From assembly GCF_022601975.1 (NCBI RefSeq), contig NZ_JAKVIR010000005.1, positions 142,318 to 206,317 of the forward strand: 64,000 nucleotides of DNA. The letters run 5' to 3'. How positions within the stretch are numbered: position 1 is the first letter of the stretch; each line of letters begins with the position of its first letter. Shown piece by piece: positions 8,805-17,078 of this stretch. The notes below the pieces were generated by a model. That model was not told the DNA's origin. It did no database searches and was given only the letters and a program-made list of their open reading frames with translations. The position numbers and the translations under genes were made by a program. Origin of the DNA: Pontibacter sp. E15-1 (GTDB taxonomy: Bacteria; Bacteroidota; Bacteroidia; Cytophagales; Hymenobacteraceae).

Positions 8805-9824
8805 ATGAAAAAGAAAATCGCATTAATCGGATATGGGGTAATTGGCAAAAGGGTGGCAGATGCCATTGCTTTACAGGATGATATGGAACTAAGCGGAGTT
8901 TGTGATGTCATCAGCGACTGGCGCATTCAAACCGCGGCAAATAAAGGATATTCCATTTATGCTGCTACAGCGGATGCTCAGGCACAGATGAGAGAGGCGA
9001 ACATCCCAGTCGAAGGAAGCATGAGTGATCTTTTGGGTGAAGTGGATCTGGTAGTGGACTGCACACCTAAAAAGATAGCTGTTCAAAATGTGGCTTTGTA
9101 CAAGGAGCGTAACATCAAATTTATTCTGCAGGGAGGTGAAAAGCACGAAACAACTGGCCATTCATTTAGTGCAGAAAACAATTATATCTCAGCTTTAAAC
9201 CGGCAGAGCACACGGGTGGTATCCTGTAACACCACTTCTATCATCAGAACGCTTTCGGCTTTAAAAAGGGCCGATCTGCTTGAAAGTGCCCGGGGAACCT
9301 TGTTGCGCAGGGCTACAGACCCATGGGAAAGTCACCTGGGTGGTATTATGAATACCCTTCTGCCAGAAAAAGACATTCCCAGCCACCAGGGGCCTGATGC
9401 CCAGAGTGTAGATCCGGAACTAAATGTCATTACCATGGCAGTGAAAGTACCGGAAACACTAAGTCACCTGCACTTCTGGAACGTCAAACTTAACCATAAA
9501 ACTTCTAAAGAAGAGGTGCTGGAGGCATTTAAGACCTCTACCCGCATAACTCTACTCAATTACGCAGATGGCTTGGTATCCAATAATACCATCAAAGAAA
9601 AATACCTTGACATGGGCAGGCCATGGGGAGATATGTATGAAGTAGCCCTTTGGCAGGATATGCTGAAAGTAGAAGGAGACGAGCTTTTTTATGCTTATGT
9701 GGTGGATAACCAAGCTATAGTGATACCAGAAACCATAGATGCCATAAGGGCACTCACGGGACTGGAGGAAACTGCTGTAAACTCAATTCTCAAAACAAAT
9801 ACAAGCATGGGCATCCAGAAGTGA
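8805..9824 (+). CDS. Type II (archaeal-type) glyceraldehyde-3-phosphate dehydrogenase
   Basis: A 339-residue enzyme interconverting glyceraldehyde-3-phosphate and 1,3-bisphosphoglycerate with NAD(P). The N-terminal Rossmann motif is IGYGVIGKRVADAI. The catalytic cysteine is C141 in SCNTTSIIRTL, and HQGPDAQ follows near residue 200; both are hallmarks of the archaeal-type family rather than the common bacterial GapA (which has SCTTNCLAP). The length matches the archaeal family. Having it inside a metal island, after an exporter, suggests a special role rather than bulk glycolysis. A classical gapA is presumably elsewhere in the genome but is not visible here. It is likely a transferred gene. 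Confidence 0.88.
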   Translation: MKKKIALIGYGVIGKRVADAIALQDDMELSGVCDVISDWRIQTAANKGYSIYAATADAQAQMREANIPVEGSMSDLLGEVDLVVDCTPKKIAVQNVALYKERNIKFILQGGEKHETTGHSFSAENNYISALNRQSTRVVSCNTTSIIRTLSALKRADLLESARGTLLRRATDPWESHLGGIMNTLLPEKDIPSHQGPDAQSVDPELNVITMAVKVPETLSHLHFWNVKLNHKTSKEEVLEAFKTSTRITLLNYADGLVSNNTIKEKYLDMGRPWGDMYEVALWQDMLKVEGDELFYAYVVDNQAIVIPETIDAIRALTGLEETAVNSILKTNTSMGIQK

Positions 9825-9900
9825 TTGAAAGGGCGCTATGCAGTTTGGCAACTTTAAACAGATACCTCTTAATTACGCAAATGATAAGCATAGTATAAAT

Positions 9901-10320
9901 ATGAATTATACTATGCCCATTCAGAATTATTTTGAAAACAATGGGGTATTAAATCCGGAGATTTAACAGAAGGGAAACGATATACATGTAGTTTTCCGCG
10001 CTGTAAATGATGGAAATTTTTCTGCCCTAGGATACGCAAAGACGGGTGGCCCAACCGATATTATCGAAAGGCATCGGAAACCGCTTATTACAATCGAGTT
10101 TGACTATGAACGGTATGGGGCGGAGGGTCAGTGAGATCTTCCCTCCCATCTAGTTTTAGATCCAAAGGATGATTTTGAAGTGAAACATTAAGCAGCAGGA
10201 TGCCCCCTTGGAAACCCAAGTGGTATGATTGGTGATTTATCACGGGCCCAGCGAAGCTACATTTTGGGAAACTTACTATGCTGCCGCCCCATTGTTACGA
10301 TTGGATAAACCCAAAATTTA
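9901..10320 (+). pseudogene. GH130 glycoside phosphorylase/glycosidase remnant
   Basis: Fragments of a GH130 enzyme (beta-mannoside phosphorylase family) survive in two frames. From 9901 the frame reads NGVLNPEI, a stop, then HVVFRAVNDGNFSALGYA and PLITIEFDYERYG, matching the family's NPa...RAv...S..GYA...P...YE..GvEDPR order. From 10232 another frame reads VIYHGPSEATFWETYYAAAP followed by LLRLDKP, matching the conserved WLxiYHG...Y..gaaLLDLdkP part. The middle region is missing, and stops and frameshifts make it nonfunctional. A related island may carry the intact gene after GAPDH. Confidence 0.75.
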
Positions 10321-10399
10321 AAATTTAAGACTGCCTGTTTTTAATTACTTGTAAACTGCAGATCACTAACTGTGGCGGAAAACCCACAAACATATTAAA

Positions 10400-10515
10400 C
10401 AGGGCTTTCGCATCTAATCGAAACACGGAGCGAAAGCAGCCTGCCGTTATTGTGTGTTCTCACCAACAACTTGTTGGTCAAAAGACGCAACGAGGGCAGC
10501 TTTGCGAAAGTCCTG
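10400..10515 (+). repeat. Dispersed hairpin repeat, copy 1
   Basis: A 116-bp element seen again at 48600-48722 and 63101-63215, all in the same orientation. The ends are inverted (cagggctttcgc ... gcgaaagtcctg), a second inner pair follows (ctgccgtt ... gagggcag) and the centre is a perfect accaacaa-c-ttgttggt hairpin. It lies between the GH130 remnant and the next gene. It could be a non-autonomous mobile element or encode a folded RNA. Confidence 0.85.
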
Positions 10516-10758
10516 TAAAATTAAACTTTAGTAGTTCATAATAAAAGCTTGTAAAGATTAAGGTTGCTTTTAGGGATATAATTGATCTGACATAAAGAGT
10601 AAAATAGATTTTTTATTTGCATTAATTCATGAATATCAGTCCTATCATAGATACTGAACATCCGCGAATGAACACTAAACAAAATTGCAGAATATTTTAA
10701 GAACCTTAAACGGTCGATACAATCTTCTCATACACCAACACAAATTAGGTATAATGCC

Positions 10759-11421
10759 ATGAAAGCTAAATACTTTATATTTTATATACTATGGCTCACT
10801 CCTTCTATAATACTGAAAGCCCAGTCTAAGGAAATGTTCATTGAACAGATTTCAGGTAAAACCATGGTAAGAGAAAATTTTGAGGGCGGACAGCTCACTG
10901 GGAAACAAATTTTTACTGCAGAAAAAATGGAGCAGAGAGGAAAGCTTTTTTTTGTGGATATAAAAATCAAAATATATGATGAAGCGCAAAATTTAGAGTC
11001 TGTTCATACCACAACTTACCAGTGCAGGCCTGACGAATCTGATGTGCTTTTATCCGTATTCGCGCTCAACCCTAAAAAGCAAGAGATTGCAGTGTCAGCG
11101 AAATCAGGTGATTTTAAAAAAATGTATGATCTCAATCCCACTAGAATGCTACGCAGCCTAAGCTTGACCCTATATATCGAAACGGGCCTACTCAATTTTC
11201 TTGGCTCTAAAAACAATGTAACTATCAATAACCGATCGCTTAAAAAAAATGCTACTGGCTGGAGTATCACTGAAAGCATTCATATTCAAGCCTATGTGTT
11301 AGGGTTTAAAATTAAAAAAATTGATTACGAGGCGACAGAATATTTAACTAAAGCAGGCTTGTTGGAAAGGCAGATTTTCAAACAGCAAAATGGTGATTAT
11401 TTTACAATAACCTATAATTAA
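10759..11421 (+). CDS. Secreted protein of unknown function
   Basis: A 220-residue protein with a signal peptide ending near residue 21 (SIILKAQ). The mature part is rich in beta strands with Lys/Glu alternation and no cysteine pairs or metal motif. It resembles small periplasmic beta-sheet proteins, but I cannot place it in a family. The start ATG at 10759 follows an AT-rich leader. It is 65 bp upstream of the CopZ-like gene and has a run of A residues just after its stop. Codon use is AT-rich like the rest of the island. Envelope-stress sensing or metal scavenging would be guesses. Confidence 0.65.
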   Translation: MKAKYFIFYILWLTPSIILKAQSKEMFIEQISGKTMVRENFEGGQLTGKQIFTAEKMEQRGKLFFVDIKIKIYDEAQNLESVHTTTYQCRPDESDVLLSVFALNPKKQEIAVSAKSGDFKKMYDLNPTRMLRSLSLTLYIETGLLNFLGSKNNVTINNRSLKKNATGWSITESIHIQAYVLGFKIKKIDYEATEYLTKAGLLERQIFKQQNGDYFTITYN

Positions 11422-11486
11422 AAAAAAACACTCGGGTGTAGCTGGACAGCAGACCCATCATTTCATCGTTATAAACAATTTAAATC

Positions 11487-11699
11487 ATGAGAAAACCAAT
11501 CACTAATAACTACCTAATAAAAGGTATGAGTTGTGGCGGCTGTGCTGCAACAGTTCAACGAAAATTATCCGCTATACCCGGCGTGAACGCTGTAACAGTT
11601 GATCTTGCAAGCATGAAGGCAGAGATCACCTCTTATGAGGCTATAAAAAGTGAGGTACTACTGGATGCAGTGAGTAAAACGCATTACAGTATTGCTTAG
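11487..11699 (+). CDS. CopZ-like heavy-metal-associated domain protein
   Basis: A 70-residue single HMA domain with the metal-binding loop GMSCGGCAATV (residues 13-23), in which two cysteines bind Cu(I) or a similar soft metal. The ferredoxin-like beta-alpha-beta pattern follows (VNAVTVDLASMKAEI, then an alpha helix and SKTHYSI). Such proteins ferry Cu(I) to P-type ATPases. The CopB-like ATPase 430 bp downstream lacks its own HMA domain, so this separate chaperone could deliver its substrate. That pairing is inference. Confidence 0.88.
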   Translation: MRKPITNNYLIKGMSCGGCAATVQRKLSAIPGVNAVTVDLASMKAEITSYEAIKSEVLLDAVSKTHYSIA

Positions 11700-11740
11700 C
11701 TGAGTTCAAATAATTAACTATATCCATTAAATATATTCTT

Positions 11741-11950
11741 ATGCACATGTACAATGGTTTTCATTTTGGAGGAATGCACCTGATATGGTGGATCCTGTGG
11801 ATTATACTGATATTATGGATTTTCGCAACGCCCTATGATGTGCCTGGTCAACGGAAAAAGAAAGATACGCCACTGGAAATATTGCAAAAGCGGTTTGCCT
11901 CAGGGGAAATAACAGAAGAGGAATACCTGAAGCGAAGAGAAATATTGTAA
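11741..11950 (+). CDS. SHOCT-domain small membrane protein
   Basis: A 69-residue protein with a single Trp/Ile-rich transmembrane helix (about residues 13-29, IWWILWIILILWIFA). A short polar linker leads into a C-terminal SHOCT motif (LEILQKRFASGEITEEEYLKR). SHOCT tails promote oligomerisation or protein contact and are common in small proteins linked to metal ATPases in Bacteroidota. The N-terminus is His/Met containing (MHMYNGFHFGGMH), which may touch metal. It lies between the HMA chaperone and the ATPase on the same strand. The function is unproven. Confidence 0.8.
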   Translation: MHMYNGFHFGGMHLIWWILWIILILWIFATPYDVPGQRKKKDTPLEILQKRFASGEITEEEYLKRREIL

Positions 11951-12124
11951 GAGTGGGAAAAACAACTCAATAAGCAAAAGAGGAGCTAAGTTACCAGGAG
12001 ATAGCAGTTAATAACCATTAGAATACCTAAAAATTGGTTTTTTCGAACAGAGAACCCTAAGAATTCACAAAGGTATATCTTAACAAGTAAAGGTTAGCGA
12101 CATAGTTTATTAAAATTAACTATC

Positions 12125-14281
12125 ATGGAAGATCACAAAAACCAGGCGCATCATCCCCATGAAAATGGAAAGGAGTCTTTTAAAGAAGAAGCACAGGAAA
12201 GAGCGGATGATTTAAAGAGTGCTTTAACAGAAAAGACAAAACATGGGCATGAGGCAGCCATGGACCAAAATGAAATGGACCATTCAAAAATGGACCATGA
12301 CGACATCCCGATGGGCATGGAAGGCCATGACCATCATAAAATGATGATTGCCGATTTTAAAAAGCGGTTTTGGATAACGCTGGTCCTGACCGGGCCCATC
12401 CTGTTTCTTTCCCCAATGATTCAGGACTTTTTCGGTTATGCGTTTTTGCTTCCCGGCAACCCCTATATCCTGTTTGGCTTATCCAGTATTGTTTATTTCT
12501 ATGGGGGCTGGCCTTTTCTGAAGGGCTTCTGGTCCGAAGTGAAAAAAGCGTCCCCGGGAATGATGACTTTGATCGCGATGGCCATCAGTGTGGCCTATTT
12601 TTATAGTTCGGCAACCGTTTTCGGTTTACCCGGGGTGGATTTTTTCTGGGAACTGGCCACACTGATCGCGATCATGCTTCTGGGGCATTGGATAGAAATG
12701 AAAAGTGTGTTGGGGGCGTCCAAAGCGCTGCAACTACTGGTAAGCATGATGCCCGCAGAAGCACACCGGGTGAAGGGCGATGTTATAGAAGATATTAAGC
12801 TGGAAGCCTTGCTGAAGGATGATATCATTCTCATCAAGCCTGGCGAAAAGGTGCCGGCAGACGGGATCATTACTGAAGGAAGCAGCTATTTAAACGAATC
12901 CATGCTCACCGGCGAATCAAAGCCTGTTAAAAAAGAACTGAATGAAAAAGTGATCGGCGGGTCTGTGAACGGAAATGGTTCATTAAAGGTCAAGGTTGAG
13001 CATACAGGCAAAGACAGTTACCTGAACAAGGTGATTAAAATGGTAGAGGATGCCCAGAAAACCAAATCCAAAATGCAGAACCTGTCAGACAGGGCGGCAA
13101 AGTGGCTCACTTATATCGCGTTGGCTATTGGTTTCGGCACGTTGGCCACCTGGCTTATGTTAGGCTTCCCTTTTGTATATGCGCTAGAAAGAATGGTTAC
13201 TGTCATGGTGATCGCCTGCCCGCATGCCTTAGGCCTGGCTATACCTTTGGTGGTGGCTATATCCACGGCGGTATCTGCCCAGAATGGCTTATTGATCCGC
13301 AACAGGACTGCATTCGAGGAATCCAGAAAAATATCTGCCTTGCTGTTTGATAAAACCGGAACACTTACCAAAGGTGATTTTGGGGTGACCCGGATAAAAT
13401 CTGTTGACAGTGCCTATCCTGACCAGGAAATTTTACGCCTGGCAAGTGCTCTGGAGCAGAGCTCAGAACACCCTATTGCAGTTGGAATTATTAAGAAAGT
13501 AAAAGAAGGGAAGATCAGCATACCCAAGCCAGAACGATTTAAAGCCATCACAGGCAAAGGAGTGGAAGCCAATGTAGAAGGGAAAGAGGTAAAAGTGGTT
13601 AGCCCGGGATATTTAAAGGATGAAAAAATAACTATTCCTGAAGATGCCTATAGCGATGCCGCAGAAACAGTTGTTTTTATCTTGATTGATGGGGCGTTGG
13701 CAGGTTATATTGCCCTTTCTGATGAGATCAGGCCAGAATCTGCCGAAGCTATAAAAGTATTTAAAAAGAATAACATCAAAGTATTGATGGCAACTGGCGA
13801 TAACGAAAAAACCGCCAAAGCTGTTAGCGATAAACTTGGTTTGGATGGATATTATGCTGAAGTGCTTCCTCATCAAAAAGTGGAAATAGTTAAAGAACTC
13901 CAAGGAAAAGGCGAATTTGTGGCTATGACCGGCGACGGTGTGAACGATGCACCCGCATTGGCACAGGCCAATGTGGGTATTGCGGTAGGTTCAGGCACCG
14001 ATGTCGCCGCCGAAACAGCCGACATCATCCTGGTAAACAGCAACCCTCAGGATATTGCCAATCTTATCCTTTTCGGTAAAGCCACTTACCAGAAGATGAT
14101 TCAGAATCTGATTTGGGCCACAGGTTATAACGTGATTGCCATTCCTCTTGCTGCCGGTGTGCTTTATTCTTCCGGTTTTGTTTTAGGCCCTGCGGTAGGT
14201 GCGGTGTTTATGAGCCTGAGTACTATAATCGTAGCCATTAATGCACAACTATTAAAAAGTAAGATCGGGAAAAAGGAATAA
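12125..14281 (+). CDS. copB: CopB-type copper-exporting P-type ATPase
   Basis: Inner-membrane pump of 718 residues driven by ATP. It begins with a 75-residue His/Met/Asp-rich cytoplasmic segment (HHPHEN, MDHSKMDHDD, GHDHHKMM) instead of an HMA domain. In order it then has the A-domain TGES, the membrane metal-site motif CPH at 365-367, the phosphorylated D409 in DKTGTLTKG, the TGDNEKTA and GDGVNDAP loops, and the C-terminal MSLSTIIVAINAQ helix. CPH plus the MSxST helix is the P1B-3 (CopB) signature, favouring Cu(II) or Cu(I) export over the CPC-type CopA. It is separated from the SHOCT gene by 174 bp, so it may have its own promoter. Confidence 0.92.
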   Translation: MEDHKNQAHHPHENGKESFKEEAQERADDLKSALTEKTKHGHEAAMDQNEMDHSKMDHDDIPMGMEGHDHHKMMIADFKKRFWITLVLTGPILFLSPMIQDFFGYAFLLPGNPYILFGLSSIVYFYGGWPFLKGFWSEVKKASPGMMTLIAMAISVAYFYSSATVFGLPGVDFFWELATLIAIMLLGHWIEMKSVLGASKALQLLVSMMPAEAHRVKGDVIEDIKLEALLKDDIILIKPGEKVPADGIITEGSSYLNESMLTGESKPVKKELNEKVIGGSVNGNGSLKVKVEHTGKDSYLNKVIKMVEDAQKTKSKMQNLSDRAAKWLTYIALAIGFGTLATWLMLGFPFVYALERMVTVMVIACPHALGLAIPLVVAISTAVSAQNGLLIRNRTAFEESRKISALLFDKTGTLTKGDFGVTRIKSVDSAYPDQEILRLASALEQSSEHPIAVGIIKKVKEGKISIPKPERFKAITGKGVEANVEGKEVKVVSPGYLKDEKITIPEDAYSDAAETVVFILIDGALAGYIALSDEIRPESAEAIKVFKKNNIKVLMATGDNEKTAKAVSDKLGLDGYYAEVLPHQKVEIVKELQGKGEFVAMTGDGVNDAPALAQANVGIAVGSGTDVAAETADIILVNSNPQDIANLILFGKATYQKMIQNLIWATGYNVIAIPLAAGVLYSSGFVLGPAVGAVFMSLSTIIVAINAQLLKSKIGKKE

Positions 14282-14430
14282 TACAGAAATGTGAATCAAT
14301 TAAGGTTTAGAGCTGGGACCTTGAATAAAAAGCTGCAAGAGCATTTTATGCTCTACATAAAAACTGACGTGACGCAGCATCAATCAAGAGGTGTTGCCCT
14401 AACGTGGGAACAGGTGTGTTAAGAGACGTG

Positions 14431-14553
14431 GATTTACATACAGATTTTCAGCTCAGCTGTTTAGGTAAGACGACGGCCACAGGGCTAATCAGCCTGCAGG
14501 ATAGGGCGGCTTGATGGTCATAGATGACCCTTCCTTGTTAAAGCCCACACTAA
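14431..14553 (+). pseudogene. Second decayed transposase N-terminus
   Basis: The frame reads DLHTDF.LSCLGKTTATGLISL, matching the remnant at 2996 but shorter: about 90 bp present in the left copy are missing. The tail (tcatagatgac ... cccacacta) also aligns to the left copy before running directly into the 54-bp repeat. The two remnants therefore mirror each other at the island edges, in the same orientation. The rest of 14282-14430 shows nothing I can assign. Confidence 0.5.
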
Positions 14554-14607
14554 TGAGAACGTGCCGGTGCAGGAGATTGTGAAGCGCAAATACAGACACC
14601 TGAAATA
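14554..14607 (+). repeat. 54-bp direct repeat, right copy (island boundary)
   Basis: Matches 2129-2182 with one substitution, ending in a TAG instead of TAA stop. The left copy is the real 3' end of the helical-repeat gene. This right copy is detached and has no gene in front of it, so it may be the original 3' end displaced by insertion of the island. Confidence 0.85.
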
Positions 14608-14643
14608 GGCGTGAGCCCGACAATCAAAAGCAGGTATAGCTGG

Positions 14644-15270
14644 CTAAAGCTGCCCAAGGTCACGCTTGTTGAGGTAGGCGATGGCTTCGTCTACTGCGAT
14701 AAGATCGCCCTGGGTATGGTATTTCCGGATACGCTCCATCTCCCCGGCAATGAGTCCGGCCCGGGCATCCTGCACCTTCCCCTGCGAGTGGACGACCTCC
14801 TCTTTCCAGGGCATGGGTTTGCCGGGCTGGCTGTAGAGGTATAGCTCCGGGTAGATTTCTAGCGCTGCGGTTACGGCGGCCATAAACGCGCGGGGCTGCT
14901 GGAAGGGTGCCGCCGTCACGATTACGCGTCTGTACTTTTGCTCCCTGGCGTGGTGCATCATCGACTTTGCCTCAATCAGGGTATGGAGCAGGTCTGTGTC
15001 TGCCGGCACCGGTTCCACTGGCTCCAGCAAATCCTGTTTCATCCCGGCTTGCATCAACGCTTGCTTCCATACCTTAAAGCCCGGATAACCGCTCATCGGG
15101 CCCGTGTGCAGGAACATTACTTTTTTTATGTGCTCCTGCATGAGCAAACTGTGCACAGCGGCAAAAGCCGATTCCTGATTATCTTCGGTCTGTCCGAAAA
15201 GGAAAAGGGCGTCTGCCGGTTCAGCGGGCAGGGTATCGCAGAGGGTCCGGATAATCAGTTCTTCTAGCAT
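14644..15270 (-). CDS. DUF218/YdcF-like protein
   Basis: A 208-residue cytoplasmic protein. The order ADALFLFGQTEDNQESAFAA (residues 18-37), a strand reading KKVMFLHTG, and then IEAKSMMHHAREQKYRRVIVTAA follows the DUF218 (YdcF/SanA/ElyC) plan of a Rossmann-like fold: D-A-x-V-x-L-G, then a strand with a small-residue turn, then a helix and V-T. No transmembrane helix is present, unlike ElyC and SanA. YdcF of Escherichia coli binds S-adenosylmethionine, but the reaction is unknown. The gene lies just outside the right island boundary and runs toward it. Confidence 0.7.
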   Translation of the reverse strand: MLEELIIRTLCDTLPAEPADALFLFGQTEDNQESAFAAVHSLLMQEHIKKVMFLHTGPMSGYPGFKVWKQALMQAGMKQDLLEPVEPVPADTDLLHTLIEAKSMMHHAREQKYRRVIVTAAPFQQPRAFMAAVTAALEIYPELYLYSQPGKPMPWKEEVVHSQGKVQDARAGLIAGEMERIRKYHTQGDLIAVDEAIAYLNKRDLGQL

Positions 15271-15420
15271 AGCTCCTCCTATACGTCAGGCGTCTTTCGC
15301 GGATGCCTGCCATACAGGAAAAGGAAAGCGTTTTGCGTGCTGAAACAGCTATGAAACTGATTTCAGTTTAGCCGTGCCAAGGTGAGTCGATGAATCTTTT
15401 CAGCAACGCATACCCCATCA

Positions 15421-16542
15421 TTATTTTAAAGCTACTTTCTCCCCCGTTTTCACGGCCCGGTAAATGGCATCAATTATTTTCAGGTCTTTCACTCCCTCAG
15501 CGCCGTCTACGGGCACTACAGGCTGCTTGCCCTCCAGAATGATGGCGGCCATCTCGTCCATCTGAACGGTCTGGTGTGTCTTGTGCGGCTGGGTGAGCTC
15601 GCCTTTGTTGGTGCGGCCCTGGATGGGGCCATAGCCTGTGGCTGGTTGAAGCTCGGCATACCCCTCCTGCCCGTCCAGGAAAAAGCGGTCCAGGAAGTTC
15701 ATGTTATACGTGGACAGGCAGGAGGCCACCGCCCCGCTCGGGAAGCCGAACTGAAACTGAATGGTCTCGTCTACGCCCTCCTTAAATTTCTCCGGATCAG
15801 TTTTGGTTTCCTGCGCCGTGACCCATACCGGTTCCTCCCCCACCATATAGCGCGCGCCGTTCACGGCATAAATCCCGATGTCCATCATCGATCCGCCGCC
15901 AGCCAGTTCCTTGTTCAGGCGCCACTGGCTCGGGTCGCCGATCTTAAAGCCGGTGAGCCCCTGAAAGAACATGATCTTGCCCAGCTCGCCCTCCTTGCGC
16001 ATCCGGATAATCTCCAGCGTCTTCGGCTCAAAATGCATCCTATACCCCACCAGCAGCTTCACGTTTGCCTGCTTGCAGGCATCCACCATCTCCTGCCCCT
16101 CTTTAGCGTTCACGCCCATTGGCTTTTCACAAATCGCGTGCTTGCCTGCCTTTGCCACCCGGATCACCTGGTCGTGGTGCAGGGCATTGGGCGTGATCAC
16201 GTATACCGCGTCTATGTCCGGGTTATTCCTGATGCGGTCGAAGTTCTCGTAGTTGTAGCAGTTTTTCGCCGGGATGTTGTATTTGGCCTGCCACGCTTTC
16301 ACTTTAGACGGCGTGCCGCTGATCACCCCGACCAGCTTTGCTTTGGTGGAAGCCTGCATGGCCTCTGCCACCCGCGTACCGTAGCTGCCCAACCCCATGA
16401 TCGCGACGCGCAGCACAGGCCCCTGGTAGGGCGCTTTATCAAAATCAAAAACCGAAAGGGTTTGAGATCCGGCCAGGGTCATAAATGGCAGCCCGACAGC
16501 TGAGAAAGTAAACTTCTGTAAAAAGTCACGCCGTGAATTCAT
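15421..16542 (-). CDS. Exported Gfo/Idh/MocA-family oxidoreductase
   Basis: An NAD(P)-dependent sugar or sugar-derivative oxidoreductase of 373 residues. A twin-arginine signal (SRRDFLQKF) indicates folded export to the periplasm, as for glucose-fructose oxidoreductase of Zymomonas, the nearest described relative by layout. The Rossmann motif is IMGLGSYGTRVAEAM, and the conserved EKP lysine is in CEKPMGVN near residue 135. GYRMHFEP and GGGSMMDIGIY mark the substrate domain. An exported enzyme normally needs to carry its cofactor bound. The substrate is not predictable. It runs leftward alone, with 150 bp between it and the DUF218 gene. Confidence 0.85.
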   Translation of the reverse strand: MNSRRDFLQKFTFSAVGLPFMTLAGSQTLSVFDFDKAPYQGPVLRVAIMGLGSYGTRVAEAMQASTKAKLVGVISGTPSKVKAWQAKYNIPAKNCYNYENFDRIRNNPDIDAVYVITPNALHHDQVIRVAKAGKHAICEKPMGVNAKEGQEMVDACKQANVKLLVGYRMHFEPKTLEIIRMRKEGELGKIMFFQGLTGFKIGDPSQWRLNKELAGGGSMMDIGIYAVNGARYMVGEEPVWVTAQETKTDPEKFKEGVDETIQFQFGFPSGAVASCLSTYNMNFLDRFFLDGQEGYAELQPATGYGPIQGRTNKGELTQPHKTHQTVQMDEMAAIILEGKQPVVPVDGAEGVKDLKIIDAIYRAVKTGEKVALK

Positions 16543-17078
16543 AGGTTTCGCTTTAGTGATAAACTGTGGGAAAGATTAAATCCGGTAATAGCTCTAAATT
16601 AATCCAATATATAAATAAATGTAATAAAATAAGTTACAAATTGGAATACACTGTGTCTTTTATACAGTTACTTATACCTGCTCCTTAGCCGTTAGCGGTA
16701 TGGAGAAGACAGGACACAAGGTATGAAAGTAGGTAAACAAACGGAGTGTAGCTATACGTCACCACGCTATAAATCTGCCTAACAACGGAACTCGGCGCGC
16801 GTTCGCCTTGCGGCACCAAACCGCCCCGGCCACGTATGAGACGCTATTGCCATGGGGGGGAGCGCGGACGCGGCAACCGCAAAAATTTGATTCCGCAGCA
16901 TTAAAAACTATATTTGAAGAAGGACACCGGCTCAACAGCACGCAAATACACCAGAATAGTCCTTTTGTTAAAGTTTTGCCCCTAAAATGCAGGGTTGTTA
17001 ACAAAACCTTGCTTATATTGCAATAACTTTAACAATAAAACCAAAAACAATATTTCATTGCAAAAAACTACGCAACTC
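16543..17078 (+). other. Intergenic upstream of PEP carboxylase
   Basis: A 536-bp gap shared by two divergent genes. It is AT-rich near 16560-16680, GC-rich near 16790-16870, and AT-rich again just before the ppc start, where its promoter and leader should lie. No RNA gene, repeat or reliable reading frame is visible. Several short open frames overlap one another without coding features. Confidence 0.6.
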
